A DNA stretch of 64,000 bases from Mesostigma viride (taxonomy: Eukaryota; Streptophyta; Mesostigmatophyceae; Mesostigmatales; Mesostigmataceae). Made by a program: the position numbers and the translations under genes. Location of the stretch: NCBI GenBank assembly GCA_009746045.1, contig RPFO01001698.1:57381-121380 (forward strand). Direction: 5' to 3'. This document shows, piece after piece, positions 18,444 to 29,218 of the stretch; position 1 is the first letter of the stretch, and each line of letters begins with the position of its first letter. Below the pieces are notes generated by a model. That model worked only from the letters and a program-made list of their open reading frames with translations. It was not told the origin of the DNA and did no database searches.

Positions 18444-18975
18444 CTACGCGGACACCAAAAATTCAGACCGGTTCATCCGGCTCAGGATCTCCGCCCTGGC
18501 CAACTCGCGGAGGGCCGGCGGGACGTTGTTCATGACGTAGTTTTCGACGCCTTTCGAGCTCTTCGGGAGCGGCGGACCGGAGGCCAGGACATCCTGCAAA
18601 GAGTCCTTCTCCTCCCGGCGGTACTCCTCCGGCAGCTCTCGTACGGCCGTGCACATCTTCGCGTGCACGACCCCGTCCTCGCGGAGGTGGTACCCGGCGT
18701 TGTGCCACGCCGCGTCGCGGGACAGGACGTAGATATGGTCTCTCGACGGGTCGATCTGGCCCGTGGCCATGCGTTTCCCGAGGTCGTAATGGAACAGGTG
18801 TCGGCCGCCTCTTGTTCATCGAGTCCGATCGCTTGACGTCACATTGGGCGGGAACGGGACCCTCGTACGCCTTCCCGCAGTACCCGACGACCGAACACCG
18901 ACTCGTGTCGATGCAACACGCGTCCTTCGCGCATTGGTCGAGGTCGACGAACACCCACGCGCGGACCGTCTCCAT
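18444..18975 (-). CDS. Cys-rich hypothetical protein, one frameshift
   Basis: From ATG 18975 the first ~55 residues hold six cysteines (DQCAKDACCIDTSRCSVVGYCG and a later QC), suggesting disulphides or a small metal site. The frame breaks near 18,810. The next frame continues with HLFHYDLGKRMATGQ and runs to 18,444 (EFLVSA). One base joins them, giving about 177 residues. The second half could also be read as a separate 108-residue gene from ATG 18770. No family recognised. Confidence 0.45.
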
Positions 18976-19020
18976 TTGTCAGGTCCGCGCAAGAAAATTC
19001 GACGCTTCTTGCCGCGCCTC

Positions 19021-19413
19021 TCAGAACCCGTCGTCGTCCTCTAAGACCGGCGAGATGCGCGCGTCCTCGTCGGGGAGATCGTGGTCGGCGACGTACTCGG
19101 TCCAGAACTTCCTTTTGTTCTCGGCGGTCGCGGGGAGGTTCGCGTCACGGAGATAGTCGTCCGTCAGCTTCTTGGCCATCTTGAGCGCCGACTTGTAGTC
19201 CCCCCCGATCATCTTGTGGACCCGCTTGCTGAACCCGACCCAGTCCTCGATCCGGTTGTACGCGTCCCTCCCCGCCTCCATCTTGGCGATCGGGACGATG
19301 TGTTTGCGCTTGTTCTTCGTGAGGTCCGCCGACGTGAGACCGCCGGGGGTTTTCTGGGCGACGCCGTGGTAGACCTGGCGATAAGACCCCTCTCGCCGCT
19401 GCATCCTTACCAC
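19021..19413 (-). CDS. Small conserved-type NCLDV protein with GGLT...NK motif, 130 aa
   Basis: Contains KTPGGLTSADLTKNKRKHIV near residues 21-40, a segment that looks like the KTxGGLTxxDLxxNKxxxIV signature I associate with small, widely kept proteins of large DNA viruses; this association is from memory and unverified. The rest is basic and helical (YKSALKMAKKLTDDYL) with an acidic end (PVLEDDDGF). Possibly a DNA- or RNA-binding virion or transcription factor. Confidence 0.5.
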   Translation of the reverse strand: MVRMQRREGSYRQVYHGVAQKTPGGLTSADLTKNKRKHIVPIAKMEAGRDAYNRIEDWVGFSKRVHKMIGGDYKSALKMAKKLTDDYLRDANLPATAENKRKFWTEYVADHDLPDEDARISPVLEDDDGF

Positions 19414-19479
19414 GTTCCTCCATTTTTTTCCGCGCGTCTTGGACGCGAGCGAAAATGTGTCCGCCCCTCCCGCGAGACC

Positions 19480-19644
19480 ATGTACATCTTCTTGGCGGTC
19501 TCTCTGGGGATGACCCTGTACATGGTGTGGAGGTACGCGGTGTACGGCCCGAACCGAGCCGAGGAGTGGATGGACGAGGAGGCGGATCCGGAAGCGGCCC
19601 TCGTCTCGGACATGGACATGTCCGAGTCGTCAGGAGACGAGTAG
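19480..19644 (+). CDS. Single-span membrane protein, 54 aa
   Basis: MYIFLAVSLGMTLYMVW forms one membrane span at the N-terminus, followed by a short acidic tail (DMDMSESSGDE). It overlaps the next convergent gene by 15 bases. A tiny anchored protein is common in NCLDV membranes, but at this length the call rests on composition. Confidence 0.4.
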   Translation: MYIFLAVSLGMTLYMVWRYAVYGPNRAEEWMDEEADPEAALVSDMDMSESSGDE

Positions 19645-19902
19645 CCTCGTGTACGCCTCGGGCAAGCGATCCGCCTCCTCGTCCGTCAAGGGCTTTACGC
19701 CCTTGAGCTCCCTCTCGGACGCCCGGAGCATCGCCAGCGGGTCCGCCCCTCCTCGGACGAACTGCAACAGGAACTTGTCGCGACGGGCGTCGCCCGCGTT
19801 CCATAGCCGCCGCCTCTCTTCGTCCGCCTGCGCCCCCTTGCTCTTCCTGTCTTCGGCCCTCTTGGCCACGAGTGCCTTCCGCGCGTTCTCGTTCTCGTCC
19901 AT
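19630..19902 (-). CDS. Small charged helical protein, 90 aa, or C-terminus of the transposase-like gene
   Basis: From ATG 19902 the frame reads MDENENARKALVAKRAED and is Lys/Arg/Glu-rich throughout, ending EAYTRLLVS. The frame is open upstream of this ATG and overlaps the end of the transposase-like protein in another frame. It is therefore either its own gene or the true C-terminus after one indel near 19,930. Predicted long helix; no family. Confidence 0.4.
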   Translation of the reverse strand: MDENENARKALVAKRAEDRKSKGAQADEERRRLWNAGDARRDKFLLQFVRGGADPLAMLRASERELKGVKPLTDEEADRLPEAYTRLLVS

Positions 19903-22655
19903 GGCGCGACGAGCCCTTTCCGCGGCAGGACACGTTTCTCTGTCCTGTCCCTCACCCGATTTACCGTTACGTACTTGACATTCGGGTCGCCGGGGACGGT
20001 CACGCCGATCCAGGGGTTGTGCACGGCGCCGAGGGCCGGGGCCGAGACGACCACGGCCTCGACCCAATCGTCGCGGCCCATGAGACGGACCTCGACCTCG
20101 TCGCGGTCATGGTAGTCGGACGCCTGCTTCCGCTTGCACTTGACGATCTTGGCGCCGACGCGGATGTCCGCGTCCTGCGTCCACACTTCGCGGACGTGCC
20201 CGCTCTCCGCGTTTTTCTCCGTTTCGCACGTCCTCCGGACCGGGACGCGGAAGTCCATTCCCTGTCGTCCCGCCTTGCCCGGATACGCGTCCGTGATCGG
20301 CGCGGCGTTGGTGTAGTCGCGATACGTGAGCGATCGACCGACGCTCGACTCCGTCCGCGGTTCCTCGGACGGGTCTTCGTACTCTCGACCGACGCGCGAC
20401 TCCTTCTGCCGTTCCTTGGACGGGTCTTCGTACTTTCCGTCCACGAACTGGGCCATGCACCCTCGACGGACGGGGAGCAGGACATCGGCAGCGCTCCACG
20501 CGCTCACCTCTTGTATGGTCTCGGCGTCCTCCTTGGCCTTGTCGAGGACCACGGGAACGACGTTCTTCTCCACGCTCCTGTACCCCGAACACAGCATGTA
20601 GTTCTTGATCGCGTGCGGCCGGATGAGCGCGTGGAAGGCGTTGATGATGACGTACGAGAGGTTGAGTCGCGTGCGGCCGACCCGGGCCGATTCGCGCCGG
20701 ATGAAATGTTTCGCGGTGTTGAACGCCAACTCGATGGGGTTGAATTCGGGAGAAAACGGAGGAAGGAACACCAACGCCGGCTTGCGCTCCTTGAAGCGTT
20801 TGAACGTCGGCGGATGCAGGAGCGCGTCGCCGGCTCCCCGCTTCCGTAGCAGCAGGGCGAACTCGCTCATCTCTCCGTCGGGGTAGACCCGATTCTCCTC
20901 CAGATCCTTGTTCTTCTGCCGCTGTTCGTTCGCCGGCTTTGCGTGGACGGAAGCGCCGTCCATGATGATCGTCTTTCCTTGCACGAAGCCGTCCGGGAGC
21001 GACTCCAGAAACCACTTGAACACGGTTTTCGTGACCGGGAGCGGCGGCGCGCCGGCGTACTTGTCGGAGAAATGCCGGCGAGCGATGTGGATGGGCAGGA
21101 CCTCCGTCCTCGAGACCCCCGACTTGGTACGGAAATGCGTCAACACGTCTTTCGCCAAGACGTGTCCTCGGAAATCGGGATCGATCTTGGGGGGGTATCC
21201 GTACACGTACGGCTCTTTCATGTCGCGCAGTTTGCCGTCCATCCAGTGCTCCTGTCCTTTGCAATGGTGGACGATGAACCAGATGTGAGTGGCCACGTCG
21301 AGCGGCGTCATGGACGACGACATGCCCTGGATCGTCCAGTGGACGCTGAGAGCTCTGTAGATCGCGCGCGCGAGATTCGTCAGCCGCGCGGTCTTCTGCG
21401 CCCCGTCCGCTATCCGCAGCTTGCGGTTCACGTAGTCCCTGTCGAACATGGCCGAGTTGTCGGCGTCCGAGGAGAAGAAATCGTCCAATTCCTTGTGCTT
21501 GCGATCATTTTCGTCATAAAACACGGCTTTAAGGATATCTCGCAAACTCGCGTTCTGGAACACTTGCATCAACTTCTCGACCATCAGCTGCGAACCCGAC
21601 TTCTCGTCCTCGTCGTCGTGGGACTTGTCGGCGTTGCCCGTTTCCGGGTACGTCAGCATCGACGCGCGGGCGGCCTCTTCCGTCTCCTTCAACATGCCAT
21701 TGACCTTGATGTCGTCGTTCCCGCCCCGCAGCAAGGGGGTCACGTTCTTGAACATGACGCCGGGCGGGAAATCCTTCGCGAATTCCGCAAGCGACGTCGG
21801 ATCCGAGATCTCGTCACCGTAGATCCTCTGCTTGACAGGGTAGTTGTGGCGGCGGATATAATGCATCATCACGAAATCGTGCGCGGCGAGACGGATCACG
21901 AACTCGAGTTTGTCCTCCGGCGAGGGCAGCGTCGTGACCGTCGCAAGAAAGTCCGCGATCGTCGAACGTTCCTCGTCCCGTCGCGCGTTCCAGCCCGGCA
22001 GAAAGGACCAGAACGTGTCCCTCATCGCGCCGCTGCTCACGGCGTCCGGGAGCATGACCGCGTCTTGTCCCGACTTCTTCCACAGCTGCTCGACCTCGGG
22101 GAGGAACCCCACCTGTCCGGCCACCTGGTTCACCCTCGTCGGGAAAACGTCGGCGTATCTCCCCTCCACGATGACCTGACGAAGGTCCTGCCGCAACGAA
22201 AGGGGAGTGTACGGAGGCGGAGGAGGTTCCTGCGCCTTCTTCGACTCCTTCCGCCTCACGAGACGGGCCTTCACTTTGAACAGGCTGATGTCGTGGAACG
22301 GCACGGGGTCGAACAGGCGGATGTAGCCCCCCACCAACATCATGATGCCTTCCCACCACACCTGTCCCCGCAAGACGTCCGCGACCTCGCGTTCTTGCGC
22401 GGTGTTGCAGGGGTTTTGGTTGGTGATGCGGCCCGGCAGCGGCGGCAGGATGCGCAAGAAGAAGGCCACGCGCGGGAGGTGCGGAGGTTTCTCCTCGGAC
22501 GGCCATCTCATGGCCGCCAGCACCGTCGTCTTCGAGAACCTCTGTTCGATCCTGCGCAGAGGCGCGTGTTTCCCGGGCATGGTCCACCCCTTGGTGGGCG
22601 CCAGGTTCATGACCACGTGGAACTCGTCGATGAACACGCAATCTTCCGCGTAGAG
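19695..22655 (-). pseudogene. 3' part of a giant DDE transposase-like gene, split by an LTR retrotransposon
   Basis: About 985 codons from the insertion point. The first catalytic motif FIDEFHVV comes right after the break, with GW...G behind it as in IS630/Tc1/mariner DDE enzymes. The second Asp is in IIMDGASVHAKP, and the Glu in LPPFSPEFNPIE. The first and second catalytic residues are about 555 residues apart rather than about 90, and Asp-to-Glu is 75. The large insert includes helical regions of unknown fold. The C-terminal ~120 residues have an SH3/Tudor-like stretch (VEVRLMGRDDWVEAVVV). The N-terminal HTH part is at 30,827-31,823, in matching frame across the element. If the insertion is fixed, the gene is dead. 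Confidence 0.75.
22651..22655. repeat. Target-site duplication, left copy
   Basis: TAGAG precedes the 5' LTR and recurs at 30,827-30,831 after the 3' LTR. The match can be read as seven bases (TAGAGAG) because the LTR terminus overlaps it. Five bases is usual for Copia-type elements. Confidence 0.8.
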
Positions 22656-23299
22656 AGTTAGCATATTGGTGATGCAATATGCTAAGCATATCATACTTGA
22701 AGTGGCCTTTCCAACGCCGTGCTAAACGCCTCATTTGGACAAGGAACTTGAGAGTTATCAAGTCCCGAAGTAATGCCGCCGGACGCTACAGCAGTACCAG
22801 GACTAAGGACACGTGAGGGACAGGGCACGTGGCAGTGTTGGGTGAACCATCACACGTTACGTGTCACAGGACCGACTGTCACTAGGAGGTACTGTGGTCA
22901 ATATTGGTTGATGGTACCAAGAATGTCACAGGACTTCAGGACTGGCAGTCCTGCAGGCCTGGGATGGACGGGTACTTGTCATGACGGATAAATCCAGAGC
23001 GTTACTGTCATTCATGGAAGGACAGACGTCCTGGATTGATGCAACCAAGGAAATTGACAGTGGCGGACCTGCCAAGGCGTGCAAGGCCTGGCAGCAATGG
23101 TGAGACCTAGAAAGGCTCGGACACAGCAGTGGCCAAGCGTCTTTTCCCAACACCGTCCGTGGGTACTGCCGCCTCAGGCTAGTGACCACAGGGTAGTGAG
23201 GCAACTGTGGTAAAGGTTAAAAGCCGCTGGTTGAAACCATGGCTCCATTCATCACATCTTGGGAAGACCAGAAACTCACTGATCCGCGTTCATCTAAAT
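22656..23299 (+). repeat. 5' LTR
   Basis: 644 bases matching 30,183-30,826 with no difference found. It starts near AGTTAGCATATTGG and ends CATCTAAAT. A hairpin of 11-base arms (TTAGCATATTG / CAATATGCTAA) sits at the very start. The usual TG...CA ends are absent. Confidence 0.92.
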
Positions 23300-23323
23300 C
23301 GTATTACAGTCTGGTCGACGGAT

Positions 23324-24288
23324 ATGTCGAATTCGGACTCTGAAGCTAGGACAAACACCTTTGCGCGTGCAGCAACGGTAGCGGCGTCCAGTCCAGTACC
23401 CGCAGGAGGGCACGAGGACTCGGGGAAGTGCGCCGAAATATTCGTGCGGTGTCGGCACCGGGCGAGTACGTCCGAGGAGCAGCCGAGCAGCTGCTGAGAT
23501 TTCGCGAGGACCTCGCGGAAATCATCAGAAGGCTGCCAGCGTCTTGGCGGGCTGGCCACACAAACGCATTCGCGTTTGAGCAGGTGGTCACTCTGCTTTT
23601 GCAGATAATTGCCATAAGCCTCGGGGGTGCCCGAGAGATAAACGACCTTGTCGCCAATCTCCGCCTTGGGGACGACTACACCGGCGTGCCAAACGTGGTG
23701 CAGGTCGCCCGGGACAGGCGGGAGGCCATCGTTCGTGGCAGTACGCAGGCGTTGGTGGCAGAGTGCCAGAATCTGGCGCACTCTGTCTTAGAGTTGACCA
23801 GAGGCGCTGCTGATCGTGTCTTCATTACTCTTAATCCCTTCTCCATCTACACTAGTCGGGATACTCCACATTCTCGCCGAGAGTTAAACCAGCTAAGTTT
23901 GACTGTCGACGTGGTTGGCGGTCGAGAGGTCTCAGCCGACGACGCCTTCTACGACTTCGTAGATCAGCCAGCAGGGGCGGTAGTACAGCCGGCCCAGAGG
24001 CGTCACGAGGGCGACGGCTCTCAGGAGGGCCGTGAGCAGGCGCAGCGGGACGAGCTTAATCGCTACCACATTGACGACAACGTTGGTTTAGGTGAGGCCC
24101 ATTTGTTGAGGTGGGGGCGTTCTCGCTGGATACGTGATTACGCGTATGGTTTGAGGCTTCCGGTGGTTATTAGGCCTGTGCCTACTCACGACGACCAGGG
24201 GCAGCCATTGAATCCGGTGGAGGGACCGTTCCACGAGCCAGCACCTGCACCGGTTGCAGGAGAAGCTTCGTCTGAAAACGAGGCTTGA
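23324..24288 (+). CDS. Retroelement ORF1 (extra ORF or gag N-terminus), one frameshift
   Basis: The first frame starts at ATG 23324 (MSNSDSEARTNTFARA) shortly after the 5' LTR and breaks near 23,430. The second frame carries EQLLRFREDLAEIIRRLPAS and continues to 24,288. Mostly helical, with an acidic and Gln-rich end (HEGDGSQEGREQAQRDE). No zinc knuckle. It could be a capsid-like Gag N-terminus or an additional open reading frame; I do not recognise it. Confidence 0.5.
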
Positions 24289-24356
24289 GGGGGTGGAGGA
24301 TAGGTGGAGAGTTTGCTGTTTTCTTGTTGCAAAGTTGGTCGCAGCCATTGTATATA

Positions 24357-25679
24357 ATGCCTAGGAGGGCAAGCCGGGGTGCGGCGACATTCGAGGAGCA
24401 ACGGGAGCGAACGGCAGAGGAGGACATCGCCAGAGAGGAAGGGGAGGCGATGGAGGAGAGGGGCGTGGAGGCGCCAGCTGGGCAACCTATCCCAGAGATG
24501 GACCCCAGGCCGGGAGAACACACAAGCGGTGGCGTGATGGGCAAGCTGAGGCGGAGAAAGTCAAGCGTGCCAGGCGACCTACGGATGCAGTGGTGCTCAC
24601 AACGCCTGGTGAGGAGGACGCCATCGTCACCCCAGGTGTGCGTGCTGCAAAGCAAGCTGCTGTTCACGATAGGGTGTCTGGTATGTTGCCCGAGCGTTTG
24701 GAGGCTAGGATTGACCCTCCCCAGGCACCACCAGTGCGTGTGGGGAGTGTGTTGCCTGGCACCCGTCCATTTTCTGATGCTGTGACAGTCATGAATGGGC
24801 AGAAAGCGCTCAACCCTCCCTGAAGCAAGACAACCTGGATAAATGGCTTGATGACATGAAGCTAGTTGTGGGCTCTGTCGCAGCAGGTGTGGATATTGTC
24901 AGGGTGTTTCACTCTTCCACCGCAAACAAGGGGTCGTCTGAAAGGGTCAATGACATGGCTAGGCATGCTCTGAAGAGGGGCACACTTGGCTGCAGTTCCT
25001 GGATGACATCAAGGAGGAGTTTTCTGACAGGGTTCACAATCTCACCATGGAAAAGAAGAGAGAATTTGATGAGTTTGAGATCAAGGGTGAGGTGGCTGCT
25101 GAGCTGGCCAGGTTTGAGTTGATCGTGGAGGCAGGCAAGAAGCAGGGCTTCAGTGTGACAGTCAGGGCAGCAGCAGACCACTTCTTTGATAAGATGGGCT
25201 TGTCAGAGGAAGGTAGGGCTACTGCTAGGCAGCTCTGTGATCTCACTGATGGCACCTGGGGGGCTCTGAAGCGTGTGATACTAAACTTCAGGACCCGGGT
25301 CCCTACCTGCAAGGGTATCAGTTCTCAGGGAGGGTCAGCGTCTCAGGCTAGCCAGGGCAAGAACCGTACCCCATCTGGGACACGGTATGGTAGCAGGAGA
25401 AGGAAGCAGGCCCAGAAGGAGCAGAACCAGGGTGGTGGAGGAGGTCAGCAGGGGAACCAGAATCAGGGGAACCAGTCTGGCAACCGTAACAGCCATCAGC
25501 AGGGTAAGGGTGGTGGCCAGGGGCAGAATAACAATCAGGCCTCAGGCAACCAGAACAAGCAGGACAGCAAGGCCCCAGGGGGAGGGTCTGGCAAGAGCAA
25601 GTGTTTTGCTTGTGGCAAGGAAGGTCACTGGAAGAGGGATTGCCCAAACAAGAAGAAGGGGCAGTCTGATCAGAAGTGA
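24357..25679 (+). pseudogene. Retroelement gag with CCHC zinc knuckle, multiple frame breaks
   Basis: ATG 24357 is preceded by TATATA. Coding potential passes through at least three frames (24,357-24,590; 24,590-24,823; 24,840-25,010; then 25,047-25,679). The last part is intact: helical (FDEFEIKGEVAAELARFEL), then a Gly/Gln/Asn-rich stretch, then the nucleocapsid knuckle CFACGKEGHWKRDC (C-x2-C-x4-H-x4-C) near the C-terminus. Gag packages element RNA in cytoplasmic particles. The breaks may be real decay or single-base read errors; identical LTRs favour errors. Confidence 0.75.
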
Positions 25680-25682
25680 CTA

Positions 25683-26651
25683 GTGAAGCAGTCCCGTGTA
25701 CATAGTGAGACACCCTGTGGGGACACAGCTTCACATGTAAATAAATCTGGGCAGGGTGCCACCTCTGATCAGCACCAGGGGTGTACTGATGTTCTCATTC
25801 CACAAGATTGCATGCATGCTGCAGCACAACAATCCCCTCAACTGTCAACAGGTGGAGGGTCCCCAGACAGGGTTGGCTCTGGGAGCCTAGATGCTCTGCT
25901 GGGAGGGTCTGCTGGGTCCTCTGGATCCAAGATGCAGAAGGTGGATGTTGCGTCCTCACACGCAGGGCCCGTCCAGGCGTCTTCCCAGGTGCGTAATCTG
26001 GCTAGGCAACTGAGCTACACGGATGCTGGACGCAGGCTGCACAATATCTTTGGTCACACAGCCATGGCTGAGATGTTTGGTTGGAAGATTGGAGATGAGC
26101 CACTGAGGGAAGCATGCAGGGCTGCAGCTGAGCAATGTACTTGTAAGGAGAATGCTGCCAAGAAGCCAAGGTCCCATGCTAGGGAGCCTGCCAGGGAGAA
26201 GGGGGACATCCAGGTAGACGTCCAGCATATCAGGGGCTTATACATTTTGGTGGCAGTGGACAGATTTAGCAGGTACAGGCTGCTCCAGATTCTGCCAGAT
26301 ATGAAGGGGAATACCCTGCTGCTGGGCTTGCAGACTCTCTTACCAGGCTTTGGGGTGTACAAGACAGTACAGGCTGATATTCAGTTTGAGTGCCTACTGT
26401 CACAGCAGGAGCAACTGCCATGCAAGCTGCTGGTCACGCCCAGGGAGAGCCATGGACAGCAAGGTGCTGTGGAGAGATCCATCAGGGAGGTCAAGACCGT
26501 AGTGCTGGCAGAACCTAAGGTGCCACTGGTAGCATCTGCTTTGGAGAGGGCAGTGTGGACCAGGCAGGTGGAAGAACAGTTGAACCTCAGAATAAACTAC
26601 TATTATGACGGGGTGGCTGTCAATCCTGTAGCACTGCAGTTTGGATGCTAG
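25683..26651 (+). CDS. Retroelement integrase region
   Basis: 322 codons. An HHCC-like zinc segment (LHNIFGHTAMAEMF ... QCTCKENAAKKP) is followed by the catalytic core: VDV (first Asp), ADIQFE (second Asp) and GAVERSIREVK (Glu). The more usual SDNGxEF around the second Asp is replaced by ADIQFE. It ends at a TAG that overlaps the ATG of the next ORF (ATGCTAG at 26,645-26,651), suggesting coupled or frameshifted expression. It lies upstream of the protease-like domain, opposite to standard Copia order. Confidence 0.8.
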   Translation: MKQSRVHSETPCGDTASHVNKSGQGATSDQHQGCTDVLIPQDCMHAAAQQSPQLSTGGGSPDRVGSGSLDALLGGSAGSSGSKMQKVDVASSHAGPVQASSQVRNLARQLSYTDAGRRLHNIFGHTAMAEMFGWKIGDEPLREACRAAAEQCTCKENAAKKPRSHAREPAREKGDIQVDVQHIRGLYILVAVDRFSRYRLLQILPDMKGNTLLLGLQTLLPGFGVYKTVQADIQFECLLSQQEQLPCKLLVTPRESHGQQGAVERSIREVKTVVLAEPKVPLVASALERAVWTRQVEEQLNLRINYYYDGVAVNPVALQFGC

Positions 26652-29218
26652 CCCAGGAAGTGGTCCAGGCATGCTTGAGGAAAGCAGACAGGGTGTTTGC
26701 TCAGTTGAGACGCAAGGATAGGGGCTGGAATGTGCTGAGGCCTCAGGTGGGGCTGAAGGTCAGAATGTGGAAGGAGCCATCAATGCAGGGCAAGAGGGGC
26801 AAGTGGCAGAACGGGGTGGTGACCTGTGTGGAAGATGCCAATCGTTCCTGCCTTGTGGCCTTGGAGAGTAATCCCAGGCATGTTTACAGGTTGAGCTGGG
26901 CCAACGTCAAGGAACGCAAGCCACATGCAATCTGGCCTGCAGACGGGCCTGGACCCCAGTGTTGGCTGGAGGGCCAGGTTAAGGACCAGGTAGTTGATGT
27001 GCCTGTCACTGACGTGGGAGGTGGCTATCCCTCTGATGATGATGAGGTGCAGGAGGCAACTGCATCACCTGTGGTGGAGCCAACGGGGGCTGGGCCTGCA
27101 CCAGGGTCCAAGAGGCCACTCATGGCAGACATTGTCCGGTCGCTCATGTTCAACAAGCACAAGGATCCCAAGGTATCTAAGTTGACTGAATGGGGTTCTT
27201 GCTGGGCTGCTACCCTAGAAGTGGATACTAACTCAGAGGTGTCTATCATCAGGGTGGAGGATGCTCAGGGCCTGAAGGTGAATAAGGCTGGCTGCAGGGC
27301 AGTGAGTGACTTTACGGGCACTGTAACAATGAAGATCCTAGGGGAAGTGACTGTGCCTATCCTGGGTGTCCCCACTGCGTTCTGTGTGGTGGAAGGGTAC
27401 CAGGGGCCTGCCATTTTGGGCCAGAATTTCTTGTGCATGCCAGGAGTGACTCTGTCAGCAGATGAGCTTGCACTAGAAGGTCACGGCAGTTTGCCCCTCC
27501 AGAGATATCACTACTCCAAGGGTCTAGCTGTGGCAGTCAAGGCTGTGAAGGGGCAGCAGAGTGTGGGGCCTGAAGGCAAGGAGCCCATTGCTGAGGACTT
27601 GTTGATCATCCCAACCACCCTAGATCCACGGGACTTGGGGGTGCACAAGTACCAGATTGCTGGTCACAGTCCTATTTCCTGGCACCAGTTGGTAGAGTTG
27701 ATGCAAAGCCCCAAGATGGCTAAGGCATGGATTCTAGGGTTTGTCTCCAGTGGGCATGACTGGATAGTGTCTAACTGTGCTGAGCCTGTGGATGAGTTGC
27801 CCAGGGAGCATCAGTTGCTAAGGCTCTTGTTTGTGCTCAAGCTGAAGGAGATAGACGGTGTGCAGGTGCCACATGTGAGGCCAGTTGTGACTGAGTACCA
27901 TGGCACGGGGGAGCTGACAGATGAGGAGTTGTATACGCCTGGGATGCTGCATGATACCTGGAGGATTGTTCTGTGTATATATCTGTCTTTCCTGGTCAAG
28001 GGCATTGCGTACAGCTCTGTGCTGATTGATTTCAAGAGGGCTTTTCTCAAGGGTGATGTGGAGCAGGCCAAGGAGACGTGGCGTGATATCCCTCCCTTCT
28101 TTGTAACAGTGCCCAAGGTGTGGAGAGCAGAGATCAAGTCAAAATATCTCAGAATACTCAAGGGTTTGGAGGGTCTCAGGTCCAGCCCTATCATCTGGAG
28201 AAAGAGCCTGGAAAAGTTTCTGAAAACTCACTGTGGCTTTACTGTGTCTCCAGTTGATCCTTGCTTGTTCCAGAGTACTCATGAAGGGTTGCCTGTGTTT
28301 GCATCTCTGCATGGAGATGACCTGCACCTTTTAGGGCCTCCTGAGTGGGTGGATTCAGTACTGTCCAAGATCCAGAAGAGGTTTGAGTTAGGAAAGGTCC
28401 AGCACATGAAGCAGGATGAGCCCATGGTGTTTTGTGGAATGCAGGCCACGCTGATCAAGAGGGCAGGTACTTGGTTTATCAAGATGGAGGGTGGCAACAA
28501 CTATCCTCAGCAGATCATTGATGCCCTCCAGCAGCCCATTACCCAGGCCAGGTGTGCCACAATCAGGGGAATGTTGGCTTGGCTAGCTAGCATTTGTGCC
28601 CCAGATTTGTTGGTGCTGAGTAGGCTCACAGATGCTCAGCTGGTTGAGGTAGGGGCAGAGCAGGTGGTTGAGTCTGTCAGGAGCTCACCTCCACTCATAC
28701 TGGCAGCTGTGGACTTGTACAAACCACTCAACATGGTGCTTTTTGTGGACAGTTCCATGGACAGCAGGAAGGTGACGGATGTCAGGGGTAGGGCAGCAGC
28801 ACTCATTACACTACAACAGGAGCACACTTCTCTGGTCAGCTGGTACAGTAGGTTACAGAACAGGGTGACGCCCAGCAGTGACATTGCTGAGTGCAGGGCA
28901 ATATGTGAGGGGCTACACACTGCTCTTTACCTCAGGGAGTTATTCTACCAGCTCTGTCAGGTAGCTTCCTGTAGCTTGCAGCTGCACACACTGGTCAAGA
29001 CAGACAGCATGGGCATGGTGCAGTTTGTGCACAGACAGCTCGCCAGGAGCAGGGATCTGGATTATTTGTTGCTGAAGGAGATGTCTTACCTTGCTCATCT
29101 TGAACATGTGCCTGGTGTTGACAACCCAGCAGACGCCCTCACCAAGCTGGAGAGCAAGGCTGAGCTACAATACCCTGTGCTCAAAGGGCTCATGGACCCC
29201 TTTTCTGGTGGGACTTGA
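26645..29218 (+). CDS. Retroelement protease, reverse transcriptase and RNase H polyprotein
   Basis: 857 residues. Residues about 188-275 resemble a retropepsin: LEVDTNSEVSII in place of the usual DTGA/S, later AILGQNFL. Residues about 430-620 are a Copia-type reverse transcriptase (VLIDFKRAFLKGD, then the catalytic FASLHGDDLHLLG with HGDD instead of YVDD). Residues about 695-830 are RNase H: LFVDSSMD, IAECRAI, KTDSMGMV and NPADALTK supply the four acidic residues. The frame is intact. The first ~100 residues (VGLKVRMWKEPSMQGKRGKW) look like the integrase C-terminal GKRxxx region continuing from the previous ORF. Confidence 0.85.
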   Translation: MLAQEVVQACLRKADRVFAQLRRKDRGWNVLRPQVGLKVRMWKEPSMQGKRGKWQNGVVTCVEDANRSCLVALESNPRHVYRLSWANVKERKPHAIWPADGPGPQCWLEGQVKDQVVDVPVTDVGGGYPSDDDEVQEATASPVVEPTGAGPAPGSKRPLMADIVRSLMFNKHKDPKVSKLTEWGSCWAATLEVDTNSEVSIIRVEDAQGLKVNKAGCRAVSDFTGTVTMKILGEVTVPILGVPTAFCVVEGYQGPAILGQNFLCMPGVTLSADELALEGHGSLPLQRYHYSKGLAVAVKAVKGQQSVGPEGKEPIAEDLLIIPTTLDPRDLGVHKYQIAGHSPISWHQLVELMQSPKMAKAWILGFVSSGHDWIVSNCAEPVDELPREHQLLRLLFVLKLKEIDGVQVPHVRPVVTEYHGTGELTDEELYTPGMLHDTWRIVLCIYLSFLVKGIAYSSVLIDFKRAFLKGDVEQAKETWRDIPPFFVTVPKVWRAEIKSKYLRILKGLEGLRSSPIIWRKSLEKFLKTHCGFTVSPVDPCLFQSTHEGLPVFASLHGDDLHLLGPPEWVDSVLSKIQKRFELGKVQHMKQDEPMVFCGMQATLIKRAGTWFIKMEGGNNYPQQIIDALQQPITQARCATIRGMLAWLASICAPDLLVLSRLTDAQLVEVGAEQVVESVRSSPPLILAAVDLYKPLNMVLFVDSSMDSRKVTDVRGRAAALITLQQEHTSLVSWYSRLQNRVTPSSDIAECRAICEGLHTALYLRELFYQLCQVASCSLQLHTLVKTDSMGMVQFVHRQLARSRDLDYLLLKEMSYLAHLEHVPGVDNPADALTKLESKAELQYPVLKGLMDPFSGGT

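Noticed and set aside
20107-21264. Long Arg-rich frame inside the transposase-like gene
   Set aside because: Frame shadow of the DDE protein; low-complexity Arg/Pro/Gly and no independent start context.
22773-23204. Two short open frames inside the 5' LTR (also in the 3' LTR)
   Set aside because: Present only because LTRs are GC-balanced and short on stops; no motif, and they lie in regulatory sequence.
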